Positions 9,660 to 18,970 are shown, counted from the stretch's first letter. The stretch is 64,000 nt of DNA from Synechococcus sp. WH 8101 (GCF_004209775.1 NZ_CP035914.1:2046001-2110000); one strand, 5' to 3'. Notes: generated from the letters alone by a model not told the origin. Numbers and translations are program-made.

Positions 9660-10547
9660 GTGAAGCAGCGGGCCGAACCGGATGCCGGAGTGCTCTACGT
9701 GGTGGGCACACCCATCGGACATCTCGGGGATCTCTCGCCTCGAGCCAAAGCGCTGCTGCTGACCGTTGACACCATTGCCTGCGAAGACACCCGCCACAGC
9801 GGCCTACTGCTCAGCACCATCGGCTCGACGGCCCGCCGCTGCAGCTTCCACCAGCACAACACACGAAGCCGGATCCCCCAGCTGCTGGCAGAACTGGCGC
9901 AGGGCCTCAGCGTGGCCGTCATCAGTGACGCGGGCTTGCCGGGCATCAGCGATCCAGGCGAAGCGCTGGTGGCGGCAGCCCGCAGCGCCGGCCATGCCGT
10001 GATCTGCATTCCCGGTCCCTGCGCTGCCACCACAGCCCTGGTGAGCAGTGGCCTGCCCAGCGACCGCTTCTGCTTCGAGGGCTTCCTGCCCACCAAAAGC
10101 AAGGAGCGGCGCGAGCGCCTGGCAGCCCTTGCAACGGAGACACGCACAACCGTGCTCTACGAGGCTCCGCACCGACTCCTGCAGCTGCTGGAGGAACTGG
10201 CAGGTCCATGCGGCGGCGAGCGCCGCCTGCAGGTGGCGCGAGAGCTGACCAAGCGGCATGAAGAACAGGTGGGGCCCACGATCAGCGCAGCGCTCCAACA
10301 CTTCCGCCGCCACCCCCCCCAGGGGGAATGCACCCTGGTGCTGGGCGGAGCAGCACCACAGGAGCAACCGGAGCGGGATGCAACGGCCTGGCGCCAGGAG
10401 CTGGAGGCCCTGATCAGGGCAGGAATGAGCGCCAATGCCGCTGCCAAACATCTGGCAAGCCGCAGTGGTCGGTCCAAACGGGAGCTCTATGCCTTGCTGC
10501 ACCACACGGCTGAGGCAGCAGACTGGCCTGAGCCCAATGGGACGTGA
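9660..10547 (+). CDS. rsmI: 16S rRNA 2'-O-ribose C1402 methyltransferase
   Basis: SAM-dependent tetrapyrrole-methylase-fold enzyme that modifies C1402 in the ribosomal P site. The 295-residue protein shows LYVVGTPIGHLGDLS at the N-terminus, the family signature ISDAGLPGISDPG, then CIPGPCAATTAL, FEGFLPTKSKERRERL and TVLYEAPHRLL, all standard for RsmI. GTG start at 9660, divergent from cysQ. Its stop is immediately followed by the ATG of the next small gene, so the two are translationally linked. Confidence 0.95.
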   Translation: MKQRAEPDAGVLYVVGTPIGHLGDLSPRAKALLLTVDTIACEDTRHSGLLLSTIGSTARRCSFHQHNTRSRIPQLLAELAQGLSVAVISDAGLPGISDPGEALVAAARSAGHAVICIPGPCAATTALVSSGLPSDRFCFEGFLPTKSKERRERLAALATETRTTVLYEAPHRLLQLLEELAGPCGGERRLQVARELTKRHEEQVGPTISAALQHFRRHPPQGECTLVLGGAAPQEQPERDATAWRQELEALIRAGMSANAAAKHLASRSGRSKRELYALLHHTAEAADWPEPNGT

Positions 10548-10775
10548 ATGCTGCAACGCCTGCGCCTGATGCTGATCAGCCTGAGCGGGGCAGGACTTCT
10601 GTTGCTGGTGCTGTGTCTTGGAGCCCAGAACCTGAGCGATCGTGAACGCCTGAACCTCGGCATCGGATACACAGCTCCATTGCCCTCGGGGTTTCTGGTG
10701 GGCGTGAGCGTGGTGATCGGCGTGCTCAGTGGCGGCAGCCTGGCTGCGGCATGGCTGCCCACCAGGGAGCGCTGA
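10548..10775 (+). CDS. LapA-like small membrane protein (DUF1049 type)
   Basis: A 75-residue protein with two hydrophobic segments (about 7-26 and 46-69) joined by a short polar stretch containing AQNLSDRERLNLG, the pattern of lipopolysaccharide-assembly protein A-like DUF1049 proteins common in cyanobacteria. The ATG directly abuts the rsmI stop codon (zero spacing), indicating an operon. Function in cyanobacteria is not established. The next gene is convergent, with 11 bp between stop codons. Confidence 0.6.
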   Translation: MLQRLRLMLISLSGAGLLLLVLCLGAQNLSDRERLNLGIGYTAPLPSGFLVGVSVVIGVLSGGSLAAAWLPTRER

Positions 10776-10786
10776 TCAAGCGGGGC

Positions 10787-11539
10787 TCAGCCATCGAGGG
10801 CAATCAGGGACCCATCCAGCACCAGTCGGGTGATGCCTCGGGCGAGCAGGTAACGGGAGGTCCGCTCAAACACCTGGCTATCGGGCACCTTGATCACCCG
10901 TTGATTGCGGCCGCACTGGCGCTTGGCCGTTCGCGGGCTGGCATACAGACCGATTGCTTGCCGATCCTGATCGGCAGCCACCAGAGCGCCCAGATCCTTA
11001 AAAGCGCTGAGGGGTTGCGGATCAAGTTCCACCAACTTGTCGACCAGCATGTAAACGCTTTCCGGCAAGACGCCTGGACCAAGCGGCCGGCAATCAGGTG
11101 CCGGAGACTCCATCTCCAGAGAGATCTGTCCGGTCAGCACCGCAACGGTGTGGAATTCCTGCTCCGGTTCATGTTCCTCGTCCGCCTCTCCCGCATCCTC
11201 CAGCGCGTCGCCGAAGTCGTCGGCGTCATCCAGGGCGAGGGTGGCTGGATCCTGATCGTCGATGGGTTCGGCAGGCGTGGCCTCGGCCTGGATGCGATCG
11301 GATTGCACGGCGGCTTGGCTGCCTGACTCCAACGCGGCTTGGCTGGCGGCACCACCTCCCCGAGCGCGTTCCTTCTTCAGCGCCTCATACGCTTCGGGCG
11401 TCAACAAGGCGCGCGCCGTTCGGCTCACGGTGTTGACGCTACAACCGAAAGCTGCGGCCAACGCTGCCGTGCTTTCACCGGAGCGATAACGCTCCACAAG
11501 CTCCCGTTTCTGGCTGTCGGTGAGCCGGCTGGGGGCCAT
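10787..11539 (-). CDS. HTH-domain protein, conserved hypothetical
   Basis: 250 residues. The N-terminus (about 5-45, MAPSRLTDSQKRELVERYRSG and then LAAAFGCSVNTVSRTARALL) is a clear helix-turn-helix of the transposase/resolvase type, used here probably for DNA binding. Residues ~60-130 are low-complexity and acidic, a likely flexible linker. The C-terminal 120 residues (SVYMLVDKLVELD to ITRLVLDGSLIALDG) form a compact domain I do not recognise. It reads away from tRNA-Arg, whose 5' end is 67 bp upstream of its ATG. It is outside the island repeats, so likely chromosomal; a regulatory role is inference. Confidence 0.6.
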   Translation of the reverse strand: MAPSRLTDSQKRELVERYRSGESTAALAAAFGCSVNTVSRTARALLTPEAYEALKKERARGGGAASQAALESGSQAAVQSDRIQAEATPAEPIDDQDPATLALDDADDFGDALEDAGEADEEHEPEQEFHTVAVLTGQISLEMESPAPDCRPLGPGVLPESVYMLVDKLVELDPQPLSAFKDLGALVAADQDRQAIGLYASPRTAKRQCGRNQRVIKVPDSQVFERTSRYLLARGITRLVLDGSLIALDG

Positions 11540-11606
11540 TGGTTCTGGCGTTCAAGCTCTCCACCATAAGTGCTCAGAATCCCGCAGACTGCCAGGATGG
11601 TGCCGT

Positions 11607-11680
11607 GCTCCCTTAGCTCAGCTGGATAGAGCAGCTGCCTTCTAAGCAGCCGGTCGTTGGTTCGAATCCAACAGGGGGCG
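11607..11680 (+). tRNA. tRNA-Arg (anticodon UCU)
   Basis: Full cloverleaf: acceptor arm 11607-11613 pairing with 11673-11679 (one G-U), D arm GCTC/GAGC, anticodon stem GCTGC/GCAGC around the loop CTTCTAA (anticodon TCT), T arm GTTGG-TTCGAAT-CCAAC, discriminator G at 11680. CCA is not encoded. The 3' half, from the anticodon on, is repeated perfectly at 20701-20741, making this gene the integration site of the downstream island. Confidence 0.97.
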
Positions 11681-11681
11681 T
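11641..11681. repeat. Island attachment repeat (left, inside tRNA-Arg)
   Basis: Begins at the anticodon TCT and runs one base past the tRNA end. Identical over 41 bp to 20701-20741; the flanking bases differ on both sides (T versus A upstream, T versus G downstream), so the repeat limits are sharp. Confidence 0.9.
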
Positions 11682-11744
11682 TCAGTTACTGCAAGGCTTT
11701 TCAGACAAATCGCACAGCCACCTACAGACCGCATTCGGCGCTCC

Positions 11745-11760
11745 AGGGGCGTACGCCCCT
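11745..11760. repeat. 16-bp perfect palindrome near the left island end
   Basis: AGGGGCGTACGCCCCT equals its own reverse complement. It lies 65 bp inside the left attachment repeat and 15 bp before the transposase remnant. It could be a recombination-directionality or regulator site, or simply a hairpin. No function is shown. Confidence 0.5.
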
Positions 11761-11775
11761 AGAGGTCATCCAGCA

Positions 11776-12133
11776 ATGGAAAGCGGCCTGACTACCTACC
11801 AGCTCTCAGAAGAACTGGACCAGCAAGAGGGGTCACGTCAGACGCTGGTGGCCACCGACATCGCCACCGGTTGGAGCGAGAGCGTGCCGATCCTGGTGCG
11901 CGATGGCGCCGTCGTGCTCACCGCTCAGCAGCTGATTCGGCGGCAACTGCCTTTTCCGCTGCGTGGCATCGATGCCGACAACGACCCCGTGTTTATGAAC
12001 AGAGATGGAGGCCTGGTGTGACCGCCCAGGCCATCAGATCGTGCTAACCCGGTCGAGCACATACCAGAGCAACGACCAGGCCTGGGTGGAGCAGAAGAGC
12101 GGGATGCTCGTCCGCCATGCGAATAACGCATAG
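11776..12133 (+). pseudogene. Transposase fragment (DDE/rve integrase-core type), frameshifted
   Basis: The first frame (11776-12021) gives VATDIATGWSESVPILVRDG and LPFPLRGIDADNDPVFMN, matching the middle of an integrase-core transposase of the kind found in ISNCY-like elements (TDIATGW followed by D-x-DNDS/P-VFMN). After a frameshift near 12010-12030 the homology continues in another frame as LTRSSTYQSNDQAWVEQKSG, ending at TAG 12131. N- and C-terminal parts of the transposase are missing. It is a dead remnant at the island border. Confidence 0.8.
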
Positions 12134-12414
12134 AACAGCAGTGGCGAGCAACACCAAACCATTTAATGATAGCCTATGTAAAACAAATAAATTACGCCGA
12201 AAGCATGCTTAGCAAAATTCCTCTTTTACCAAAAGGGTTGGCTCTTGGTGTATATCTCACATTAAGCCCTCAGAAAGCCTTAATAGCCATCTCTGCTGAA
12301 ACTCAGTTGCCGTCAACCAACAAGCTGGCAGCGAGCAAATCCCTGCAAACATTCCCGGAATCCACGTAACTTAATCCGCTTATTCCGAATATCCAGTTCT
12401 TAAAATTTAAAATC
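12134..12414. other. AT-rich non-coding region before the giant exoprotein gene
   Basis: About 280 bp, markedly AT-richer than the host chromosome. It probably contains the promoter of the 12415 gene; TTAAAATTTAAAATC immediately precedes its ATG and there is no recognisable Shine-Dalgarno site. A 67-codon open frame (12166-12369) shows no domain or good start and I do not call it a gene. Confidence 0.5.
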
Positions 12415-15400
12415 ATGCGTTCACTGGAATTCCTCCTTGAAAGCCTTCAAGGCAAAAAAACCAATCACTTAGTCGACAAAGGCCAAACAGCTGAACCCTC
12501 AGAATCAGCCCCCACGCAGCATTTCTCTTTTGTCAAAGGCAAGCCAGCTGAGACCAACCTTAAACAAACTGTTCAAGAAGCTCTCCGCGAAGCGGGTGTG
12601 GACCGCCAGCCGAACAAACTATTTGACGAAATCAATGGTTTCACTGTTGACTTAAGTCCATCAGAAGCCACTCAGCTGCGCGAGGTTCCCAGCATCAAGA
12701 GCGTGGAGGCGGATCGCCCGCTGCCGCTGAGCCCACCGGTTGAGGTCAAACCAGTCAACAGCTCTGGCAGCACAACAGCGCCTGTTGCCGCCTCTTCAGA
12801 AAGCAGCGCGCTGGAGCAAGAGGTGCGGCTGGAGAAGGTGTTTGTGGGCAATGTTATCGCTAGTAGTGAGTCGGATCTCGGCGCTCAGGGAGGCATCTCC
12901 ACATCCGCCCTGCCGGTGTACAGCAATGGCACCGCCAGCACCGGTGAGGTGTTGCCCTATGGCGTTAAAGCGGTTTGGGGCGGCACGGATATCAGCAGCA
13001 AAGGCAATGTCGGCAGCGGCACCTATGCCTTTGTAATCGATTCCGGCGTGCTCGACACCACCGGTGATCTGCTGGTCAACAAGGCCTGGTCTAAGAGCTG
13101 GGTGAGCGGCGAAGGCGCCTTCACCGATGGCAACGGCCATGGCACCCATGTGGCCGGAACAATTGCCGCCCTCGCCAATGGCAAAGGTGTTGTGGGCGTC
13201 GCACCCGGCGCTGAAGTGATTTCACTGAAGGTGTTCAACAGCTCCGGGGGTGGTGCGAACTACAGCACGATCATCGATGCGGTGAATTACGCCACGCAGG
13301 TCATCAACAGCAATGGCCTGGATAAATCAAAGTGCGTGATCAACATGAGCCTGGGCGGTGGCTTCAGCTCAGGTCTCGATAGCGCAGTTAAAGCAGCTGC
13401 CAATCAAGGCATCAAATTCGCCATTGCTGCTGGTAATAGCGGCCGTGATGCGGATGGTTATTCACCAGCTGCTGCCGGTGATCACCCGAACGTTTACACC
13501 ATCTCAGCGGTCGATAATCGCTATCAGATGGCGAGTTGGTCGAACTGGGATGACCCCAGTGGCGGCGACGATGTTGATTTTGCAGCACCCGGTGTTGCGG
13601 TGCGCTCGTATTACAAAGGCGGAGCCTTAGCTGATCTCAGCGGCACCTCGATGGCAGCCCCCCATGTGGCGGGTTTGCTGCTGATGGGGAATGTCAAAAC
13701 CGGCGACATGGTGAAAGCCAATGGCGGCGGCTATGCCGATCCCTTTGCGCTGGGAACATTGCCAAGTGGGGGAACACCAACGCCTCCTGCTCCCAAGCCT
13801 CCAGCCAAGACAGAAACGGTATTTGCATGTTTTGATTTTAATAACTTGAATGGCAATCCTGGCGAACAAGGGAATGTCAGAAGTCTGATTCAGAGGCAGA
13901 TCAATGCCGGCGAGAAATACAGGATTGATACAGGGATCAAGAATTTTACGGATATCAACAAGCTGAGGAGCGTGCTCTCCATGTCGGACGTCTTTGTGAT
14001 GACAGACATGGAAAATCAAGACCCAAACAATAACGGCTTTTTCCCATCTAGTGCAGCCTCTGAGCTAAGAAGCTTTGTGCAAAATGGCGGTCAGATCTTG
14101 CTTACTGCAGATGACGGAGATAGCGACGCTATCTTTTTAAACAAGATTTTTGGCTGGGATTTAAAAGGGGCATCTGATAATCGCAATGCACGAAAGACTC
14201 AATACGCAAAAGGCACGCATTTTGACTCCTTAACTTCAAGCATAGACGGAACTTATGATGGGTCGTTATCACGGGGCTCTGTCAAGGACTTTCAAGCAAT
14301 ATTTGGCACTGATAGCCAGGCAGAAGTTGCGTTGATTGGATATGGAAAGGGGCAAGTTCTATTCCTAGGGAATGACTTCGCCTCTGCAAATTATGCAAAT
14401 GGCTATTGGGACAATAACGTGATGCCCGCGGCTCTAAAAGAGCTAGCTGCTAATGCAGGGAGAGTCCAGCCACCGGCCACCAGAATTTTTGAAGACGACT
14501 TTTCTTCTGGCAGTGCAGGAAGTCTCTGGAGCTCTATTTCGGGGTCTCCAGGGGTCAACAATAACTTCAGAGGGCGCAGCAATTCACTGTTCTTCGGAAG
14601 AAGCAGTAATTACAGACAGGCAACAACCATCGGAATTGAGGCAGGACGGGGCGGAAGCATCAATTTCGATTACATCAATGGGAATGGCAGTAATGGCGGA
14701 GAGCGAGTGGACAGTGGAGAAAATATTGTTCTTGAATACAGCACAAATAATGGGCAGAGTTTTAAAAAGCTATATACATTCAGTATCTACACACACTCGT
14801 GGACTAACTTCAAATTTGACATCCCGCAAGATGCTCAGTCAGCCGGCATAAAGACCCAGTTCCGCTGGCGTCAGCTAAGAAACAGCGGATCCTCTTTCGA
14901 CCACTGGGCGATTGACAATATCCGCATCGAAGCCCGCTCTGGCCGAGATGACGGCGATGCTGAGTTCAAAATCAGTGGCAGCGTCAAAGTTGGCCAAACA
15001 GTCACTGCCGTCAAAACCAAAGACGATCCTGATGGAAATGGCACCTTTGCTTACAGCTGGGAAACTTCAGCCGATAAAGGCTCCATATGGAAGACCGTTG
15101 GTACTGGCCAAAACTTCAAGATTCCTGCCACCCAATCTGGCCAGCAACTGCGCCTAAGAGTTCAATACCAAGACGGGGAAGGATTTAAGGAGAACATTGC
15201 TACGGCGGCAGTTTCCATTCCGCTCAATGAAGTCATCGGCACCCCTGGCGGTGATTACATCGTTGGCGAGAATGGATCGAGCAAATACACCTTTGGTGGC
15301 GGCTACGACATCATGGACTATTCGTCCATGTCAGCCCCGATCACCTTGGTGCGTGGCGGCAAAGTCGATAAAGGCGTCAATGGCACCGACACCTTTGCTG

Positions 15401-18400
15401 ATTTCCCAGAAGAACTGATTGCCACCAGTTCACTCAATGATTGGGTCGATGGCCTTACCGGTGGCGGCAAGATCGCCAGCCTCGATGTCAATCTCGCTGC
15501 TGACTCCCTCAAGGTGTCTGGCATTCCAGGGATTGGCTCTGCCTCGATCACGATCCGTGATTTTGAGCATGTCAAAGGCAGCGACACCGCCGACACGATG
15601 GTGGGCAATACCCTGGCCAACAAGCTCTATGGCAATGGCGGTAATGACGTCATTGATGGCGGCACCGGCAACGACGACATCCAAGGCGGAACTGGTGATG
15701 ACGTCTTAAAAGGCGGCACCGGCAACGACAGCCTCTCCGGTGGGGATGGCGCCGACCGGATTGATGGCGGCACCGGCAACGACACCATCAATGCAGGCAA
15801 TGGCAACGATGTGATGTTGGCCAGTGTCGGCAACGACACCTGCACTTTTGGCTCCGGTTACGACACCGCTGATTACACCAGCTTCTATCGCGATATCACC
15901 CTGGTCAAAGGCGGCAGCGTCAACAAAGGCGACCTCGGCACTGACATCTTCAAAGACTTTGTTGAAAGCATCAAGGCCACCACACGGGCCAATGACTGGA
16001 TTGATGCCTCCACCGGCTCAACCGCCAGCATCGATGTCAACCTCGCTAGCCAATCGCTGAAGGTCAGCGGCCTGCCTGGTGTGGGCACCTTCACCTTCAA
16101 CGTGCAGAACTTTGAGCACGTCAAAGGCAGCAACACCAATGACCGGATTCAAGGCGACAGCAAGGCCAACATCCTGATCGGCAATGGCGGTAACGACGTC
16201 ATGACCGCCAGCGCTGGCAATGACACCTACACCTTTGGCAGTGGTTACGACACCATCGACTACTCAGGTCTTGGTCAGTCGATTCGTTTGGTGCGTGGCG
16301 GCACCGTTGATAAAGGCAGTAAAGGCAAAGACACCTTCACCGACTTCTACGAAAGCATCAAAGCCAGCACTGGCAGTGGTGACTGGATTGATGGCCTCAC
16401 CGGCGGCGGCTTCACCGCCAGCCTCAATGCTGATCTGCAAAGCAATTCGCTGAAGATCACCGGCCTGCCTGGGGTTGGCACGGTCAGCGTCAATGTTCAG
16501 AACTTTGAAAACATCGATGGCAGCGATACCGCTGACCGGCTCAAAGGCGATAGCAAGGGCAACATCCTGCGCGGCAATGGCGGTAACGACGTCATGCTCG
16601 CCAGCGCTGGCAACGACACCTACACCTTTGGTTCCGGTAGCGACACGATTGATTACTCCAGCCTGGGGCAAGCAATCACGCTGAACAAAGGCGGCACCGT
16701 CAGCAAAGGCAGCGCCGGCAAAGACACCTTCACCGATTTCTTTGAAACCATCCGCGCATCCAGCAGCAGCAATGACTGGATTGATGGTTCCGGCGGCACC
16801 ACCGCCAGCATCGACGCCAATCTGGCCAGCCAAAAACTCACGATCAAAGGCATTCCTGGCCTCGGCACCGTGAACACCACGGTGCAGAACTTCGAGAACG
16901 TTCGCGGCACCAATTACAGCGACACCATCGCTGGTGATTCCGGCAACAACACCCTGATCGGTGATGGCGGTAACGACACCATCTCAACCGGTGGCGGGCG
17001 CGACAGCGTTGATGCCGGCAGCGGCAATGACAGCATCACGGTGACCAGTGCCCAAGGGGGCAGCACCAGCGTCACCACCGGCAGCGGCCAAGACACGGTG
17101 GTGTTCACCAAGGGGTATTACCAGTCGCTGTTCTTGGGTGGTGCAGCAGCGCTCACGATCACGGACTTCACCACCGGTGTTGGCGGAGACCTGCTGGATC
17201 TCAGTCAGCTCTTCCGTGATGTGGCCGTTGGTTTTGATGGCAGCAATCCATTCCTCAATGGCTACCTCGACTTCGTCAAGAGCGGAACTGATCTACAACT
17301 GCAGTTTGATGCTGATGGTGCATTTGATACGGCCTTTAGCGCTAAAACCATTGCCCTGCTGAAGAACACCAAGCGCACGGATCTTGATAAAAGCAACTTC
17401 AACCCGGCCTATGACATCCCGCCACCAATCATTCAGGGAACGAACCGCTCTGAGCGAATCAATGGCACCGATGAGGGTGAGTGGATTTATGCCTACAACG
17501 GCTTTGACACTATCAATGCGCAGGGTGGTGCTGATCGCCTGTATGGCGGCTATGGCAATGACACCCTCAATGGTGGCGATGGCAATGATGAGCTATACGG
17601 CGAGCTTGATGACGACAACCTCTATGGCGGCAATGGAGATGACCGACTAACGGGCGGGGATGGTGCTGATTACCTCGATGGTGGTAATGGCAGTGATCTC
17701 TACATCGTTGATGACGAGCGCGACACAATTAAAGACACCGGCACAGATGGTGGCATCGACACGGTCATCTTCCGCTACTACTCAGATAAATACACGATGG
17801 GCGAGGGCATCGAGAAGGTCGTCACGCCAAGCTTTACGCCAAAAGCATTTAACATTCAGGGCAACAACGAACACAATACGATCATCGCTAACAGCCATAG
17901 CAATGTTATCAATGGAGGTGCTGGCAACGACATAATTAAGGCCGGAGGAGGAAATGACATCCTTATAGGTGGCAGTGGCAATGACACCCTCTTCGCAGAA
18001 GCTGGTGACGACAAGGTTGATGCCGGCTCTGGCAATGACCTAATCATTGGCGGCAGTGGACTTGGCGACGACATCTACAACGGTGGGGCCGGCACAGACA
18101 CCCTGAAATACACCTCTGCGACAGCAGGGATCACCGTTAACCTCCTAAAAGGCAAAGCCACATCAACTGCAGGAAAAGACAAAGCCAAGATTGGCAACGA
18201 CACCATCAACAGCGTTGAAAATCTGATCGCTGGCTATTACTCAGACCGGCTCACAGGCACCAACGGCAGCAACTCAATCCAGGCCCTATCTGGCAATGAC
18301 TGGATCTATGGCGCACTCGGCAACGACACCATCAATGGTGGCTCAGGGCGAGATACCGCTCAGTTCTCCTCACGTTCCAACCGCATCAACCTCAACACCA

Positions 18401-18819
18401 CCCGCTGGCAAAACACTGGCGACGGCAAAGACCGACTCATCTCCATCGAAAACGTCAATGCTGGATCCGGTAATGACATAGTCACTGGCAACAAAGCCAG
18501 CAACGCCCTCAACGGGCAGGCCGGCAATGACCGCCTCTACGGAGGAGGTGGTAACGATCTCCTCATCGGTGGTGGCGGCAAAGACCGCGTCTGGGGTCAG
18601 GGTGGTCGGGACACCTTCCACATTCAGCGGGGTGACGGCTACACCATCATCGAAGACTTCAACAATGGCCAAGACCGAATTCAACTTGGCTCAGGTGCAT
18701 CAGGGCTCAAGATGCAGAACCGAGGCGATGACGTCTTCCTCTACCAACGTGGTGACCTCATGGCCATCGTTGAAGATGCAGCTGGTGATCTCCAGCGCAG
18801 CGGCAACTACCTGGCTTGA
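12415..18819 (+). CDS. Giant secreted subtilisin-like protease with RTX calcium-binding repeats
   Basis: 2134 residues. Order: an I9-like propeptide (~45-105); S8 catalytic domain (~195-430) with complete triad Asp209 (FVIDSG), His242 (GHGTHVAG), Ser412 (LSGTSMAAPHVAG) and oxyanion Asn341 (AAGNSG); a proline-rich linker; a domain (~465-685) that resembles GATase/ThuA-like folds (GGQILLTADDGD, GKGQVLFLGNDFA); a reelin-like jelly-roll (~690-843, FEDDFSSGS and SGENIVLEYSTNNG); an Ig-like domain (~846-940); then many GGxGxD calcium nonapeptides plus four ~130-residue modules. The last ~40 residues, after the final RTX block, resemble a type I secretion signal; there is no Sec signal peptide. The type I exporter must be encoded elsewhere. 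The GATase and reelin part (nt 13800-14950) is visibly AT-richer, so the gene is mosaic. It is the main cargo of the tRNA-Arg island. Confidence 0.85.
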   Translation: MRSLEFLLESLQGKKTNHLVDKGQTAEPSESAPTQHFSFVKGKPAETNLKQTVQEALREAGVDRQPNKLFDEINGFTVDLSPSEATQLREVPSIKSVEADRPLPLSPPVEVKPVNSSGSTTAPVAASSESSALEQEVRLEKVFVGNVIASSESDLGAQGGISTSALPVYSNGTASTGEVLPYGVKAVWGGTDISSKGNVGSGTYAFVIDSGVLDTTGDLLVNKAWSKSWVSGEGAFTDGNGHGTHVAGTIAALANGKGVVGVAPGAEVISLKVFNSSGGGANYSTIIDAVNYATQVINSNGLDKSKCVINMSLGGGFSSGLDSAVKAAANQGIKFAIAAGNSGRDADGYSPAAAGDHPNVYTISAVDNRYQMASWSNWDDPSGGDDVDFAAPGVAVRSYYKGGALADLSGTSMAAPHVAGLLLMGNVKTGDMVKANGGGYADPFALGTLPSGGTPTPPAPKPPAKTETVFACFDFNNLNGNPGEQGNVRSLIQRQINAGEKYRIDTGIKNFTDINKLRSVLSMSDVFVMTDMENQDPNNNGFFPSSAASELRSFVQNGGQILLTADDGDSDAIFLNKIFGWDLKGASDNRNARKTQYAKGTHFDSLTSSIDGTYDGSLSRGSVKDFQAIFGTDSQAEVALIGYGKGQVLFLGNDFASANYANGYWDNNVMPAALKELAANAGRVQPPATRIFEDDFSSGSAGSLWSSISGSPGVNNNFRGRSNSLFFGRSSNYRQATTIGIEAGRGGSINFDYINGNGSNGGERVDSGENIVLEYSTNNGQSFKKLYTFSIYTHSWTNFKFDIPQDAQSAGIKTQFRWRQLRNSGSSFDHWAIDNIRIEARSGRDDGDAEFKISGSVKVGQTVTAVKTKDDPDGNGTFAYSWETSADKGSIWKTVGTGQNFKIPATQSGQQLRLRVQYQDGEGFKENIATAAVSIPLNEVIGTPGGDYIVGENGSSKYTFGGGYDIMDYSSMSAPITLVRGGKVDKGVNGTDTFADFPEELIATSSLNDWVDGLTGGGKIASLDVNLAADSLKVSGIPGIGSASITIRDFEHVKGSDTADTMVGNTLANKLYGNGGNDVIDGGTGNDDIQGGTGDDVLKGGTGNDSLSGGDGADRIDGGTGNDTINAGNGNDVMLASVGNDTCTFGSGYDTADYTSFYRDITLVKGGSVNKGDLGTDIFKDFVESIKATTRANDWIDASTGSTASIDVNLASQSLKVSGLPGVGTFTFNVQNFEHVKGSNTNDRIQGDSKANILIGNGGNDVMTASAGNDTYTFGSGYDTIDYSGLGQSIRLVRGGTVDKGSKGKDTFTDFYESIKASTGSGDWIDGLTGGGFTASLNADLQSNSLKITGLPGVGTVSVNVQNFENIDGSDTADRLKGDSKGNILRGNGGNDVMLASAGNDTYTFGSGSDTIDYSSLGQAITLNKGGTVSKGSAGKDTFTDFFETIRASSSSNDWIDGSGGTTASIDANLASQKLTIKGIPGLGTVNTTVQNFENVRGTNYSDTIAGDSGNNTLIGDGGNDTISTGGGRDSVDAGSGNDSITVTSAQGGSTSVTTGSGQDTVVFTKGYYQSLFLGGAAALTITDFTTGVGGDLLDLSQLFRDVAVGFDGSNPFLNGYLDFVKSGTDLQLQFDADGAFDTAFSAKTIALLKNTKRTDLDKSNFNPAYDIPPPIIQGTNRSERINGTDEGEWIYAYNGFDTINAQGGADRLYGGYGNDTLNGGDGNDELYGELDDDNLYGGNGDDRLTGGDGADYLDGGNGSDLYIVDDERDTIKDTGTDGGIDTVIFRYYSDKYTMGEGIEKVVTPSFTPKAFNIQGNNEHNTIIANSHSNVINGGAGNDIIKAGGGNDILIGGSGNDTLFAEAGDDKVDAGSGNDLIIGGSGLGDDIYNGGAGTDTLKYTSATAGITVNLLKGKATSTAGKDKAKIGNDTINSVENLIAGYYSDRLTGTNGSNSIQALSGNDWIYGALGNDTINGGSGRDTAQFSSRSNRINLNTTRWQNTGDGKDRLISIENVNAGSGNDIVTGNKASNALNGQAGNDRLYGGGGNDLLIGGGGKDRVWGQGGRDTFHIQRGDGYTIIEDFNNGQDRIQLGSGASGLKMQNRGDDVFLYQRGDLMAIVEDAAGDLQRSGNYLA
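15832..16970 (+). repeat. Three tandem ~130-residue modules in the RTX protein
   Basis: Units start at 15832, 16219 and 16612 (spacing 387 and 393 bp), each running NDTYTFGSGYDTIDYS, then KGGTV-KG, DWIDG, ASIDANL-SQ-LKI-GLPGVGT, VQNFE and a GNGGND RTX turn. A fourth, more diverged copy begins at about 15283 and is separated from the others by a block of RTX nonapeptides (15640-15830). Similarity is high at both DNA and protein level. Confidence 0.85.
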
Positions 18820-18970
18820 TCCTTAATCGAAAAGCTCACGAGCGAGAGGGTCAAAAGGTCTACAAATCCCGCAAAGGCAAGCAGGGGGCGTGTTTGTCGC
18901 TATCGATCTCCGGACAAAGCATTCACCCCGTCAGCAATGGCGAGTTTTTTGTTGGCAATAAACTGATGGT

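Noticed and set aside
12166-12369. 67-codon open frame in the AT-rich island spacer
   Set aside because: No domain, biased AT composition, no ribosome-binding site; length is within chance in such a spacer.
12415-18819. Type I secretion system next to the RTX protein
   Set aside because: I looked for ABC exporter and membrane-fusion genes in the island and its flanks and found none; mlaE at 27885 is a lipid-transport permease, not an exporter partner.
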